Positions 36,385 to 44,838 of a stretch of 58,575 nucleotides of DNA are shown here, one piece after another. Location of the stretch: contig JAFZQI010000010.1 in NCBI GenBank assembly GCA_017620475.1, positions 1-58,575 on the forward strand. The letters are read 5' to 3'. Numbering within the stretch: the first letter of the stretch is position 1; every line of letters starts with the position of its first letter. The notes below the pieces were generated by a model. The model was not told the DNA's origin and ran no database searches. It was given only the letters and a program-made list of their open reading frames with translations. The translations under genes and the position numbers were made by a program. The stretch comes from Clostridiales bacterium (lineage in GTDB: Bacteria > Bacillota > Clostridia > Saccharofermentanales > Saccharofermentanaceae).

Positions 36385-36449
36385 TCGTTTTCTCCTTTAT
36401 ACCGCGAAAGCGCGGTGATGATTCATGTTCGCACCGGCCTGCACGGCAC

Positions 36450-36460
36450 AGTGCTTTTCG
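36450..36460 (-). repeat. CGAAAAGCACT word 5 bases after fabH stop
   Basis: One 11-base copy of the word, oriented on the coding strand, in the short gap before fabK. Confidence 0.7.
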
Positions 36461-36465
36461 GATAT

Positions 36466-37458
36466 TCAGATATCGGTCAGTACCGCATTCCAAAGAAGGC
36501 CTGCGCCGAAGCTACTCATGACTGCCTTCTTCTTCCCGTCGCCGATCCGGCCGTCTTTTTTCATCTCGTCAAGAAGGATCGGGATGCTCGCTGATGACGT
36601 GTTACCGGTCTTCTCAATATTCATCGGGAACTTTTCAAGCGGCTGCTTGAGGCGTTTTGCGACCGATTCGATGATGCGGCGGTTCGCCTGATGAAGAATG
36701 AAATAGTCGACTTCATCTGCGGATACTCCCGCCTTATTAAGTAGATCTTCAATGATCCTCGGTACTTCCGTGACCGCAAACTTGAAAACCGTCTGGCCGT
36801 CCATGTTGATGTAGTTGGATTTCAGGAATTCTTCGGTCTTCTCTACGCCCTTTTGCATATAGGTCTCGCAGCGCAGGCACTCTCTTCTCTTGCCGGCAGC
36901 CCGCATGATCGCGTCGTACCGAAGTTCCGGATCCGCCTGAAGAACGCAGGCGCCGGCGCCATCACCGAAAAGGATGCATGTTCCGCGATCTGTAAAATCC
37001 GTGTAATTGGAAAGATTCTCAGCACCGACGACCAGCGCATAGTCGACCATTCCCGACTTAAGATAATTCTGGGCGGTGACAAACGCGGTAACAAATCCCG
37101 GACATGCGGCATTCACATCGAAGCACATCGCATTGTCCGCATTAACTGCGGCCTGCACCGTCGCGCTCAGAACCGGGAAAAGTACATTCGGTGTGGTGCT
37201 GGCCACCACGATCAGACCGATCTTCAGCGGGTCAATTCCGGCATCGGCAACCGCCTTTTTTGCCGCTTCCACCGCCATACTCTCTGTTGTATCTACGAGT
37301 GCTTCGGAGATGTGGCGCTGCTTGATGCCGGTGCGCTCCGTGATCCACTCGTCACTGGTCTCTACGATCTTCGCCAGATCGTCGTTCGTCATTATATTCT
37401 TCGGCAGGTAACTTCCGATGCCGATCACCCGGCCATAGGAAGAAATTGATCTACTCAT
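36466..37458 (-). CDS. fabH: beta-ketoacyl-ACP synthase III
   Basis: Starts fatty acid chains by condensing acetyl-CoA (or branched acyl-CoA) with malonyl-ACP. The 330-residue protein has the nucleophile in AACPGFVTA, the histidine in ILHQANRRII and the asparagine in KTGNTSSAS. It leads the fab operon behind the promoter at 37495-37523. The operon has no acpP or acc genes in the window. Confidence 0.96.
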   Translation of the reverse strand: MSRSISSYGRVIGIGSYLPKNIMTNDDLAKIVETSDEWITERTGIKQRHISEALVDTTESMAVEAAKKAVADAGIDPLKIGLIVVASTTPNVLFPVLSATVQAAVNADNAMCFDVNAACPGFVTAFVTAQNYLKSGMVDYALVVGAENLSNYTDFTDRGTCILFGDGAGACVLQADPELRYDAIMRAAGKRRECLRCETYMQKGVEKTEEFLKSNYINMDGQTVFKFAVTEVPRIIEDLLNKAGVSADEVDYFILHQANRRIIESVAKRLKQPLEKFPMNIEKTGNTSSASIPILLDEMKKDGRIGDGKKKAVMSSFGAGLLWNAVLTDI

Positions 37459-37478
37459 GAAATTATTTTGCCTTTCAA

Positions 37479-37498
37479 ACTATTTTATAATCAAAATA
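37479..37498 (-). promoter_or_regulatory. FabT-like operator at fab promoter
   Basis: On the minus strand ATTTTGATTATAAAAT forms a dyad close to the FabT consensus (TTTGATTATCAAA). It lies directly over the end of the -10 and the expected start point, a repressing position. No fabT gene is present here. Confidence 0.55.
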
Positions 37499-37523
37499 TA
37501 TCCCTTAAATACATTATTGTCAA
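37495..37523 (-). promoter_or_regulatory. sigma-70 promoter for fab operon
   Basis: On the minus strand TTGACA at 37523-37518, 17-base spacer, TATATT at 37500-37495. Confidence 0.85.
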
Positions 37524-37542
37524 CATCACTTTCAAAAAAGTG

Positions 37543-37571
37543 TTGACAGAAGCCCCTGCCGCGCATATAAT
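37543..37571 (+). promoter_or_regulatory. consensus promoter for tRNA-Gly
   Basis: Perfect TTGACA and perfect TATAAT with a 17-base spacer, 20 bases before the tRNA. It is divergent from the fab promoter with only about 20 bases between. Confidence 0.92.
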
Positions 37572-37591
37572 ATCGTATGTTGACTTCAGAC

Positions 37592-37666
37592 GCGGGATTA
37601 ACTCAGTGGTAGAGTGTCACCTTGCCAAGGTGAAAGTCGCGAGTTCGAATCTCGTATCCCGCTCCA
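37592..37666 (+). tRNA. tRNA-Gly (anticodon GCC)
   Basis: 75 bases including encoded CCA. The acceptor arms GCGGGAT and ATCCCGC pair. The anticodon loop CTTGCCAAG gives GCC. The T-loop GTTCGAATC is present. It reads GGC/GGU glycine codons. Confidence 0.98.
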
Positions 37667-37670
37667 CATG

Positions 37671-37700
37671 AAAAGCCGTCTCAATCGAGACGGCTTTTTT
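37671..37700 (+). terminator. terminator of tRNA-Gly
   Basis: AGCCGTCTC pairs with GAGACGGCT around AATC, followed by TTTTTT. Confidence 0.9.
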
Positions 37701-37720
37701 GTTTTACCACTTATTCTTCT

Positions 37721-37731
37721 CGAAAAGCACT
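37721..37731 (+). repeat. CGAAAAGCACT word overlapping a stop
   Basis: One 11-base copy immediately after the stop of the GNAT-nitroreductase gene; on the coding strand the sequence is TAAGTGCTTTTCG, so the stop overlaps the word. Confidence 0.72.
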
Positions 37732-38717
37732 TAGCCCCAGGTGTTGTATTTCACCCGTTCGCTGAAGGATTTCTTGCTCGGTCCGTGGAATTCATCGGCG
37801 GCCTTCCCGACCGGCAGGAGGCACACCACATCCATATCGTCCGGCACCGAGAGGATCTCCCCGATCTTGTCGCAGATCCGGTCTTCATCCGTAATATGAC
37901 CCTCGTACCAGCAGCTTTGGTACCCGAGTTCTACTATAGCAAGAAGCATATTCTCGATCGCCGCAGAATAATCCTGCACGGCGAAACATCTGTCGCGGTA
38001 GGCATTGATGCGTTTCGTCAGAACCACGATCATGGCCGGAGCAGTCTGTGCGACAGGCGGATCGAGGGTTTCCTTAATCTTTCCGAGGGTCTTCGGGTCG
38101 TCGACAACGATGACGCTGGTCGTCTGCTTGTTACAGCCCGACGGCGCATCCATTCCCGCAGACGCGATCGCAGTCAGGTCTTCTCTCGGTACTTTTTCAT
38201 CGGCAAAAGCACCGCGGTAGCTGTGTCTTGCCGCGATGATGTTCTGCATCGACTTAAGGTTCATCACATAGATCTGGCATGGATTCTCGGGTCCCCACAG
38301 CACCTCGATCACTTCAAGCTCCTTGAATCCCACGCTCTTATAGAAGGCATTGGTGATATCGTAATCTTCGTACATCCCGGTCCGAACGGTCTTGACCTGC
38401 ATGAAAGAATACCCCTGCTGTATGGCATAATCTCTGGCCGCGGTAAAGAGTTTTCTCCCGATGCCTGAACGGTGATGATCCTTCAGAACGCCCATCACGG
38501 CCAGTTCCACCGTTTCGGCACCCGTCTGCTTTAACGCCAGAAATCCGACGGCTTTAGTGGAGGAGGCATCTTCAAATGCAGCGAAGAAAGGCTGTTCCGC
38601 CGAATCACGGATGTAGCCTTCCCGGCTCTCCTCAACCTCGAACCACTCCGGGAGCGCCTCGAGGATCGCCCGCGTGATTGCCTGTTTTTCTTTTTTATCT
38701 GTAATAAATCGAATCAT
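37731..38717 (-). CDS. GNAT acetyltransferase fused to nitroreductase
   Basis: A 328-residue fusion. Residues 1-152 are a GNAT domain with the acetyl-CoA loop HHRSGIGRKLF at 81-91 and TNAFYKSVGFKELE. Residues 155-328 are an FMN nitroreductase fold (MQNIIAARHSYRGAF, SGMDAPSGCNKQTT-type, ENMLLAIVELGYQSCWYEG). The joint is uninterrupted, with a Met at the boundary that could allow a separate product. ATG at 38717 has GGAGG upstream. Last of four co-directional genes. Function unknown. Confidence 0.85.
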   Translation of the reverse strand: MIRFITDKKEKQAITRAILEALPEWFEVEESREGYIRDSAEQPFFAAFEDASSTKAVGFLALKQTGAETVELAVMGVLKDHHRSGIGRKLFTAARDYAIQQGYSFMQVKTVRTGMYEDYDITNAFYKSVGFKELEVIEVLWGPENPCQIYVMNLKSMQNIIAARHSYRGAFADEKVPREDLTAIASAGMDAPSGCNKQTTSVIVVDDPKTLGKIKETLDPPVAQTAPAMIVVLTKRINAYRDRCFAVQDYSAAIENMLLAIVELGYQSCWYEGHITDEDRICDKIGEILSVPDDMDVVCLLPVGKAADEFHGPSKKSFSERVKYNTWG

Positions 38718-38745
38718 AGTTTCCTCCAATAGATATAAATTGCGG

Positions 38746-39546
38746 CTACTCGGCGCAGATACGAAGGATCTCCTCACAAGACAAGTCACCGCCGAAAAGA
38801 TCCAGTGCGGACCCCACCGTGATGTTGACTTTCCCGTCCGAAACTTCCTTGAGTGCGCGGATGTCATCATAGGAATGGATCCCGCCCGCGTAAGTGACAG
38901 GGCACACGCGATTTCCCGTTTCGCCTTCCGCATCATCGAGATACTCTTTGAATATTTCAAACAGCGCCTGATCCGGGCCGGCGGCCTTGCCCTCTACATC
39001 CACCGCGTGCACAAGAAACTCGTCACAGTACTTTTCGAGACGACGAAGAAGAGACGCCGTTAATTTCGTTCTCGTAAACTTCTGCCAGCGGTCCGTCACG
39101 ATATAGTACTCGCCGTTTTTCTTCCTGCAGCTCAGATCCAGCACCACATGCCCGCACCCTACTGCGGCCACCAGTTTCCCGAGATTGTCGTAGTTGATCT
39201 TCCCGTCCGAGAATACATACGAGGTTACGATGACATGGCTCGCGCCCGCATCGATAAATGCGCCCGCGTTATCGGCATTGATGCCGCCTCCGACCTGAAG
39301 GCCTCCCGGATACGCCGCAAGGGCCTCCATCGCCGCCGCGCGCGAAGCTTCATATTCGGGCGTTCCCGATTTATTCAGCATGATGATGTGTCCGCCGGTG
39401 ATCCCCATTTCGCGGTAATACTGCGCAAAGTACCCCGCGCCTTTTTCAGACACGAAGTTTTCTTTCGCGCCGGAATCACTAAGGGTCCCACCCACGATCT
39501 GTTTCACTTTTCCGTTATGGATATCGATACAGGGCCGAAACTCCAT
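38746..39546 (-). CDS. hisA: HisA-like isomerase, eukaryote-type subfamily
   Basis: Beta/alpha-barrel isomerase of histidine synthesis (ProFAR isomerase), 266 residues. It starts EFRPCIDIHNGKVKQIVGG and has LQVGGGINADNAGAFIDAGASHVIVTSYVF and the late VTYAGGIHSYDDI, the repeated phosphate-binding glycine loops. The insertion pattern resembles the fungal His6-like subfamily found in some Clostridia. The ATG overlaps the stop of the upstream gene by one base (TAATG). It is isolated from other his genes in this window, so a histidine role is likely but not certain. Confidence 0.8.
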   Translation of the reverse strand: MEFRPCIDIHNGKVKQIVGGTLSDSGAKENFVSEKGAGYFAQYYREMGITGGHIIMLNKSGTPEYEASRAAAMEALAAYPGGLQVGGGINADNAGAFIDAGASHVIVTSYVFSDGKINYDNLGKLVAAVGCGHVVLDLSCRKKNGEYYIVTDRWQKFTRTKLTASLLRRLEKYCDEFLVHAVDVEGKAAGPDQALFEIFKEYLDDAEGETGNRVCPVTYAGGIHSYDDIRALKEVSDGKVNITVGSALDLFGGDLSCEEILRICAE

Positions 39547-40490
39547 TACTTTTTCCCGTCATCTTTCTTGGGTACCCGTTTCGTAAAATCATGGAACGGG
39601 TCCTGAATATCGTTGATCTCGCCGCCCAATCTTCTGATTGCCGAAAGCGCCTCGTAGAAGGTCTCTCTATCGATCGTATGCACCGTCCTGTCAAGGTATC
39701 CCTTCAGAAGGGCGATTCCTCTAGGATCACCGTAATCACCGATACAGATCACCGCGATCACCTTGTTTTTCATCCGGCGGAATCCCGCGCGAAGTGCCTG
39801 GTAGATCTCGTTTTGCTGATTCTTGATCCCCACCGAGGTCAGCATGATCATCATGTCCTCGTAAGGACCCGTGATGTCCTCGTCGGAGCGTTCGAGCATG
39901 AAGTCGATCAGTACCGGCACCGCCTTGTCCTCAAGACCGAGCATCATGACCTTTACGGAGTCCGCAATATATTCCTGTGTGCTTGCGAAACTGCAGAAGC
40001 GGGTCAGCACCGGTTCCATCGCCGGCTCGTACTTCGCCGCTCCGAAGAAACGGATCGCCGCTACGCACGGCTGGAACTTGACGAAGAATTCGTTCTCGTC
40101 TTCGCCCTCCGCCGGTTCCCAGGAATTGTCCAGCACCATCTTAAGAAGCCACTCACAGGCCGGATCCCCGAAGCTCTTCAAACGCTCCACCAGCGGATAC
40201 GGTGTCGCTTCGTCATCGATCAGCTTCGCCGACTCACAGAAAGCCGCCAGCGCCGTGTCCATGTCCATTGCGGAGAGGAACTCCTCGCCGGTCACGTCAT
40301 CCAGATAGCTCTTCTTCTCTTTCCAGAAAGGGGCCGTCTCCTGTTCAATATATCCACGGAAATTCTTGAAGTGCTCCGCCATCTCGCCTTCGGTCGGCCC
40401 GTCCTCCGAGCTCACCTGATCGGCAAACGCCTCGCAGACCTTCGATAGTCTCTGATTAAATTCGGTAAATAACTTTGTCGTGCGCTCCAT
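39546..40490 (-). CDS. HEAT-like helical repeat protein of unknown function
   Basis: A 314-residue soluble protein, acidic and helical, with HEAT-like repeats such as KAVPVLIDFMLER and GIALLKGYLDRT. No enzyme motif was seen. It begins MERTTKLFTEFNQRLSKV and has a GGUGCUGAC-like leader without a strong ribosome site. Its stop overlaps the HisA start, so they are co-translated. A scaffold role is a guess. Confidence 0.6.
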   Translation of the reverse strand: MERTTKLFTEFNQRLSKVCEAFADQVSSEDGPTEGEMAEHFKNFRGYIEQETAPFWKEKKSYLDDVTGEEFLSAMDMDTALAAFCESAKLIDDEATPYPLVERLKSFGDPACEWLLKMVLDNSWEPAEGEDENEFFVKFQPCVAAIRFFGAAKYEPAMEPVLTRFCSFASTQEYIADSVKVMMLGLEDKAVPVLIDFMLERSDEDITGPYEDMMIMLTSVGIKNQQNEIYQALRAGFRRMKNKVIAVICIGDYGDPRGIALLKGYLDRTVHTIDRETFYEALSAIRRLGGEINDIQDPFHDFTKRVPKKDDGKK

Positions 40491-40559
40491 GTCAGCACCT
40501 CCGCGAAATCTTACCCCTGCATTATACCATCTTTTCCCAAGGAATAGCCGACTCCGCTT

Positions 40560-40569
40560 GAAAAGCACT
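40560..40569 (+). repeat. GAAAAGCACT word overlapping a stop
   Basis: A 10-base copy whose end overlaps the TAG stop of the zinc-ribbon gene. Confidence 0.68.
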
Positions 40570-41890
40570 AGAGCTTTGAGATCTCCGTCCAATCCGGTAT
40601 ATACGAAGGATCGATCGCAGGTCCGGAAACACCGACCGTATCGCCGTACTGATTCTGGTACACATGATCCGCAACCACCGAATGCTCGACAGTCGTGCCA
40701 TCCGTGCGCACATAGGTATCCACGCCCATGATGGCTTCATGTCTGGCCTGGCTGATCCTCGAGTCGGATGCCATCTTCTTATTCCAAGAATCCATGATCA
40801 TGTCGCTCATCGCCCGGCTGTTGTCCGCAAGCGTCTGCTGAAGCCGCGCCTGGTTCATCCGAAGCTGCTGTTGAAGCGCCGCATTCTGCGCCTGCAGTGC
40901 CTGATTCTTCATAAGCTCTCCACGGTTGAAATCAGAAGCTCGGTCAAATTTTCTCTGGTAGACCGAATCAGCAAAAGTAAATGTCGAAACCATCTGCATG
41001 AAAGCCGCCGTGGTCTCCTGCTCATGCGCTTCGTCCGTCGTGCAGAAGTAGATATTCTCGCTGCCCCACACCACATAGTGGCCATGGCACTTTCTGGCCA
41101 TAGCCATCATGCCCGCCATACCGTAGGCAGCCGCATACTGTGTAATCTTTGCTTCCCACTCCATCGAAGTCAGATCCATTCCCACCATATAGATCTTGTC
41201 GCTGCTCTTAAACTTTCTAAGCAGTGACTCCGCCCGCGTTGACAGCAGAAACGGCTCTGCAATCGGATTCGGATACGACATGTCCCAGGATCTCTGGAAC
41301 TGGAATTTCGAAAAGAGCTGCCGTTTGGATATCTCGGGGTGAAGCCCCAAAACGCTTGGAAGCTTTGCATCCGCCACAGGCTCGATGGAAGTGCCTTTGA
41401 GCGCCGTGCCGGTAAATGCATTAAGGTAGTTGGAATACGGAAGCTGTCTTCTCATCATCAGCGGCAGAGTCTTGGAGATCTGCCCGTCAACAAATCTGTC
41501 CGAACCCATCAGGCGGTCAAACTGTTCGAGCACATCCAGGAACATCTCGCCGGTCCGGATCATCACGCTGGAAGACCCGTCCTTCGACTTGGCCAGGACC
41601 TGCACAAGAAACGGCTTATCGATGCCCTGGAAAATGTTCAGCGTAATGCCTCGCGCTTCCCATCCGTCCGGGATCACCATCCTCGCGACCACTTCTCCTG
41701 TCGCATCATCCTTGATCGCCGTACGCGGATCCTTCGACGCACCGCCTGACGCCGCATCCGCACCTCTTCCATAGTCGATATGGAGCTGCGCACCGCACGC
41801 CGGGCATCTCGCAAACACAGGATTCCCGCTGAGGTCTTCGATCTGTAAAGTTTTCGCACAATTCGGACAGGTCAACGATTCGATCTTCAT
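40568..41890 (-). CDS. zinc-ribbon protein with coiled coil, function unknown
   Basis: A 440-residue cytoplasmic protein I do not recognise by name. Residues 1-40 are a zinc ribbon (SLTCPNCAKTLQ and FARCPACGAQLH, two CxxC pairs). A globular domain with PYSNYLNAF and SWDMSYPNP occupies the middle, then a glutamine-rich coiled coil (about 330-370) and a C-terminal YGDTVGVSG segment. ATG at 41890 follows GGAGTC. It is the first of four genes ending in the GNAT-nitroreductase gene, which suggests a common task. Confidence 0.6.
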   Translation of the reverse strand: MKIESLTCPNCAKTLQIEDLSGNPVFARCPACGAQLHIDYGRGADAASGGASKDPRTAIKDDATGEVVARMVIPDGWEARGITLNIFQGIDKPFLVQVLAKSKDGSSSVMIRTGEMFLDVLEQFDRLMGSDRFVDGQISKTLPLMMRRQLPYSNYLNAFTGTALKGTSIEPVADAKLPSVLGLHPEISKRQLFSKFQFQRSWDMSYPNPIAEPFLLSTRAESLLRKFKSSDKIYMVGMDLTSMEWEAKITQYAAAYGMAGMMAMARKCHGHYVVWGSENIYFCTTDEAHEQETTAAFMQMVSTFTFADSVYQRKFDRASDFNRGELMKNQALQAQNAALQQQLRMNQARLQQTLADNSRAMSDMIMDSWNKKMASDSRISQARHEAIMGVDTYVRTDGTTVEHSVVADHVYQNQYGDTVGVSGPAIDPSYIPDWTEISKL

Positions 41891-41994
41891 AGCGACTCCT
41901 CCTTGCTCCCTTATAAACTCATCGGATGTCTTCATTGTAAAGAACGATTATTGACGCATTTTAATCAAAATGTAAATCTTTTCCCTTCCCATAC

Positions 41995-42031
41995 AAAAGG
42001 ACCCGATCCCATCTCGGGATCGGGTCCTTTT
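41995..42031 (-). terminator. bidirectional-looking terminator after PASTA lipoprotein
   Basis: AAAAGGACCCGATCCC pairs with GGGATCGGGTCCTTTT around ATCTC; a T run is present on both strands. It lies just after the lipoprotein stop. Confidence 0.9.
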
Positions 42032-42051
42032 CACTTAGCACTTGAATTACA

Positions 42052-42960
42052 TCAGGCATCTTTTTCGCAGGTAAGAACGATTTCTGTCGCGCGATTGGTC
42101 ATCTGCCCGGCTTTCGCATTCTGGGAGATAACGACCCAGTTGCTCCTGATGATAATGATCTTTTCCGACTCCGTCGAAATGTTCCGGAATCCGGCCTCCG
42201 TCAGTGTCTCAATGGCTTTATCCAGGCGCATCTCCGTCACATCCGGCATTTCCACATCCGTCTCCATCAGCGAGTCGACCTTGCGGGAATTATTGATCTC
42301 GATTTCGCTGAGATGGGACGTAATTTCAAGGATCAGCGTGCAATCGCCGGAAATCGTCAATTTCAACGTGGTCGCACACGAATCGTCCCCCCTCTTCTCC
42401 AGCCGGACTTCATGTTCGCCTGCAGTCGTAGAAACCGCGTTCAGATAGAACTTTCCATGCTCAATCGTGTCGACTTTCTCGCCGTCAAGATAAAGCACAA
42501 CAGAATACTTGGCCAGCGCAATATTCTCGTTATAAGTAATATCGAAAAGCACCTGGCACGGGCTTCCCTGAGGCTTCTCCGAAGGGTCCGCCGCGGTGGT
42601 CTCGGTCGTCGCTTCAGTAGTAGTTTCCGTTGTAGCTTCGGTCGTTGCTTCCGTGGCCGCCTCAGTCGTTGTCTCCGTAGTCGTTTCGGGCTTCGCCTCT
42701 GTGGTCGTTTCAGTTGTCTCCGTAGAAACTTCGGCAGTGCTTTCTGTCACAGCTTCGGCAGTGCTTTCCTTCACTTCTTCAGTTGCAGACGCGGTCACAT
42801 CCACCGCATCGCTTGCCGACTCCGATTCCTCGCTCGCCGCGGTCTCCTGCTTTTCCGTATTATTGTCTTCTGTATTTTTGGTAACGGTGTACCGGCATCC
42901 GCTCAGGCAGATCGAGATCGCAACAAGTACGATCAACAGCAGATTTATCCTTTTCTTCAT
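42052..42960 (-). CDS. PASTA-domain lipoprotein with Thr/Glu linker
   Basis: A 302-residue lipoprotein. Signal peptide with lipobox CLSGC near residue 22. Residues 30-130 are a Thr/Glu/Ala-rich linker. Residues about 135-215 form a beta domain (PCQVLFDITYNE, VVLYLDGEKVDTIEHG). The C-terminal segment DMPDVTEMRLDKAIETLTEAGF-like (about 240-300) looks like a PASTA domain, a cell-wall binding motif. Possible role in sensing or anchoring to peptidoglycan. Confidence 0.75.
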   Translation of the reverse strand: MKKRINLLLIVLVAISICLSGCRYTVTKNTEDNNTEKQETAASEESESASDAVDVTASATEEVKESTAEAVTESTAEVSTETTETTTEAKPETTTETTTEAATEATTEATTETTTEATTETTAADPSEKPQGSPCQVLFDITYNENIALAKYSVVLYLDGEKVDTIEHGKFYLNAVSTTAGEHEVRLEKRGDDSCATTLKLTISGDCTLILEITSHLSEIEINNSRKVDSLMETDVEMPDVTEMRLDKAIETLTEAGFRNISTESEKIIIIRSNWVVISQNAKAGQMTNRATEIVLTCEKDA

Positions 42961-43016
42961 TATCCATCCCCCCGATCTTATCTAAAGTATATCACCGTTC
43001 CCCGGCCGCAAAAACA

Positions 43017-43071
43017 CCGGCCTGACCGCTTCGCTCCACCTTAATTACAGAAGCCGGGCATGTCAGGCCGG
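43017..43071. other. long imperfect inverted repeat upstream of PASTA lipoprotein
   Basis: CCGGCCTGAC at 43017-43026 pairs with GTCAGGCCGG at 43062-43071, and GCTTC/GAAGC extend it inward. On the minus strand TGTTTTTG follows. It may be a terminator-like or leader hairpin, or a small RNA; no gene is supported. Confidence 0.45.
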
Positions 43072-43100
43072 GTTATTTTGCCTAAATATCTCTGGCATAG

Positions 43101-43129
43101 AAAAAGGAGCTGTCTTCCGACAACTCCTT
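43101..43129 (-). terminator. terminator of tRNA-Cys
   Basis: On the minus strand GGAGTTGTC pairs with GACAGCTCC around GGAA, followed by TTTTTC. Confidence 0.88.
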
Positions 43130-43134
43130 CGATC

Positions 43135-43208
<74 letters not shown>

Positions 43209-43230
43209 ATTCATATAATCAGCGAATGAA

Positions 43231-43260
43231 ATAATAACACCTAAAGCTATGTTCCGTCAA
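43231..43260 (-). promoter_or_regulatory. promoter for tRNA-Cys
   Basis: On the minus strand TTGACG at 43260-43255, 18-base spacer, TATTAT at 43236-43231, just after the transglutaminase stop. Confidence 0.7.
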
Positions 43261-43267
43261 GTATTTC

Positions 43268-43927
43268 TCAGCATTTGCCCGCGATCTTGTCCGGCAGATT
43301 CGCCATGGCTTCCTGCGCTGTCTTACAAAGCAGAAGTTTTCCGATCACTCCGATGTCCGGCCGCGGAAAAATAAACGGAATATCCGTTTCACCAAGTCCC
43401 GGCCGTACCGGGAAAGCCAGTTTCTCTTCCTCTATGGAGAACTGCGCATCGACCCCGGGCTTATTCCCGCGCGCATCCACACGGACCCATTTGCCCAAAG
43501 ATTCAAAGTAGATCGCATTCAATCCGTGAAGGATCAGCGGCGAAGAATCGTCGTTCTCATCCAGCCGCAAATACTGATAGCACAAGCCGCACGGGATCCC
43601 CGCCGCACGCAGGATCGCACACAGAAGGTGGGATTTACCGAAGCAGAGCCCGGTCCTCTTATCGAGCACATCGGAAGCCCGAAGGCACAGTTCACGACGT
43701 CCGGCATCGTTACTGTGCGAGATCTCATCCCGCACGAAGGCAAAAGCTCTGGATGCGAATTCGATCTCAGGATCCAGATACTCCATCGCCTTTCCTTCGG
43801 AAAGATCCTTCATGACCAGTTCCATCAGGTAGTTGGCAATATAGACGACCTTGATATGATTGTGGTTGATATATTCACTGACCTCGAGATATTCCTCGAA
43901 GTTCTCTGCTTTGGTAAAGAAATCCAT
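43268..43927 (-). CDS. transglutaminase-like protease/protein-modifying enzyme
   Basis: A 219-residue soluble protein with the transglutaminase-like catalytic triad: Cys95 in RTGLCFGKSH, His134 in ILHGLNAIY and Asp151 in VRVDARGN. Such proteins include cysteine proteases and bacterial cross-linkers. There is no signal peptide, so it is probably cytoplasmic. Substrate unknown. Confidence 0.82.
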   Translation of the reverse strand: MDFFTKAENFEEYLEVSEYINHNHIKVVYIANYLMELVMKDLSEGKAMEYLDPEIEFASRAFAFVRDEISHSNDAGRRELCLRASDVLDKRTGLCFGKSHLLCAILRAAGIPCGLCYQYLRLDENDDSSPLILHGLNAIYFESLGKWVRVDARGNKPGVDAQFSIEEEKLAFPVRPGLGETDIPFIFPRPDIGVIGKLLLCKTAQEAMANLPDKIAGKC

Positions 43928-44043
43928 GTAACGCCTCTCGCCCTGTTTTCTCCAACAGGTGTCTTCGTAGATTCACGCGATGCCGTTCTTTCGTGGTACG
44001 CAGACCCTATTGTAGCACATTCGCGCCTTCACTGAAAAACAGA

Positions 44044-44838
44044 TCACTCTTTCGGGATTTCGCGCACAGGGAAGAAAAGACGTTTTTCTCCTTTCTTCAC
44101 CACCTCAAACTCAACTTCGTACACATCCCGCATGATCTCCGGCACAAGGACCTCGCCGATTTCGCCTCTTGCCACCACTTTACCGCCATTAAGAAGGATC
44201 GCCCGGTCGCAGAAACGCTCGACCATATTGAAATCGTGCATAACGACAATGACGCTTGCCGCTCCTTCATCGACCCGCTTCTTCAGAAGGTCCAGAATCC
44301 CCATCTGATGCTTGATATCCAGATTCGAGGTCGGCTCATCCAGAAGGATCCACGGCGTCGTCTGGGCCAGCGCTCTGGCGATCAGCGTCCTCTGACGCTC
44401 GCCTCCCGACAGGGAGGCGAAGTTTCTCTTCCGAAGATCCAGCACGCCCACGGTCTGCATCGCCTCCTGCGCCACACTCAGATCCTCTGGCGTATCGCCC
44501 TCCCAAGTGCTTTTGTATGGGTATCGGGCCATCAATACGACGTCTTCTACGGTAAAAGCACTGTCTCCGCTGCTGTTCTGCGGGACCCAGGCGATCGTTC
44601 GGCTTCTCTCCTTCGGTGCATACGCCATCACATCTTTCCCATCGATGAGCACGGCACCCTCCGGGCATTTGATCTGCGCGAGAAAATGCCTAAGAAGTGT
44701 CGTCTTTCCGGACCCGTTCGGTCCCAGGAGCGCTGTCATATGCCCCTCAGAAAAAGAATAGGAAACATCAGAAAGAATGGGATTCCCTGCTGTTGATGGC
44801 TGATATGTTAATCCATGGACATCGATATTCCGGCTCAA
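44044..44838 (-). CDS. btuD: cobalamin ABC transporter ATP-binding protein
   Basis: FecE/BtuD-type ATPase, 264 residues, that powers import of B12 or other corrinoid. Walker A GPNGSGKTTLL, ABC signature LSGGERQR, and Walker B ILLDEPTSNLD are all present. The TTG start, preceded by AGGAGG, overlaps the TGA of the permease. The cobalamin riboswitch upstream of the operon supports the vitamin as substrate. Two copies of the AAAAGCACT word lie in the coding region (44506-44514, 44554-44562). Confidence 0.9.
   Translation of the reverse strand: MSRNIDVHGLTYQPSTAGNPILSDVSYSFSEGHMTALLGPNGSGKTTLLRHFLAQIKCPEGAVLIDGKDVMAYAPKERSRTIAWVPQNSSGDSAFTVEDVVLMARYPYKSTWEGDTPEDLSVAQEAMQTVGVLDLRKRNFASLSGGERQRTLIARALAQTTPWILLDEPTSNLDIKHQMGILDLLKKRVDEGAASVIVVMHDFNMVERFCDRAILLNGGKVVARGEIGEVLVPEIMRDVYEVEFEVVKKGEKRLFFPVREIPKE
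44506..44562. repeat. two AAAAGCACT words in opposite orientation in btuD
   Basis: AGTGCTTTT at 44506-44514 and AAAAGCACT at 44554-44562, 39 bases apart. Confidence 0.6.

Noticed and set aside
37614..38468. Plus-strand frame beginning inside tRNA-Gly
   Set aside because: Starts within a tRNA and is antisense to the GNAT-nitroreductase gene.
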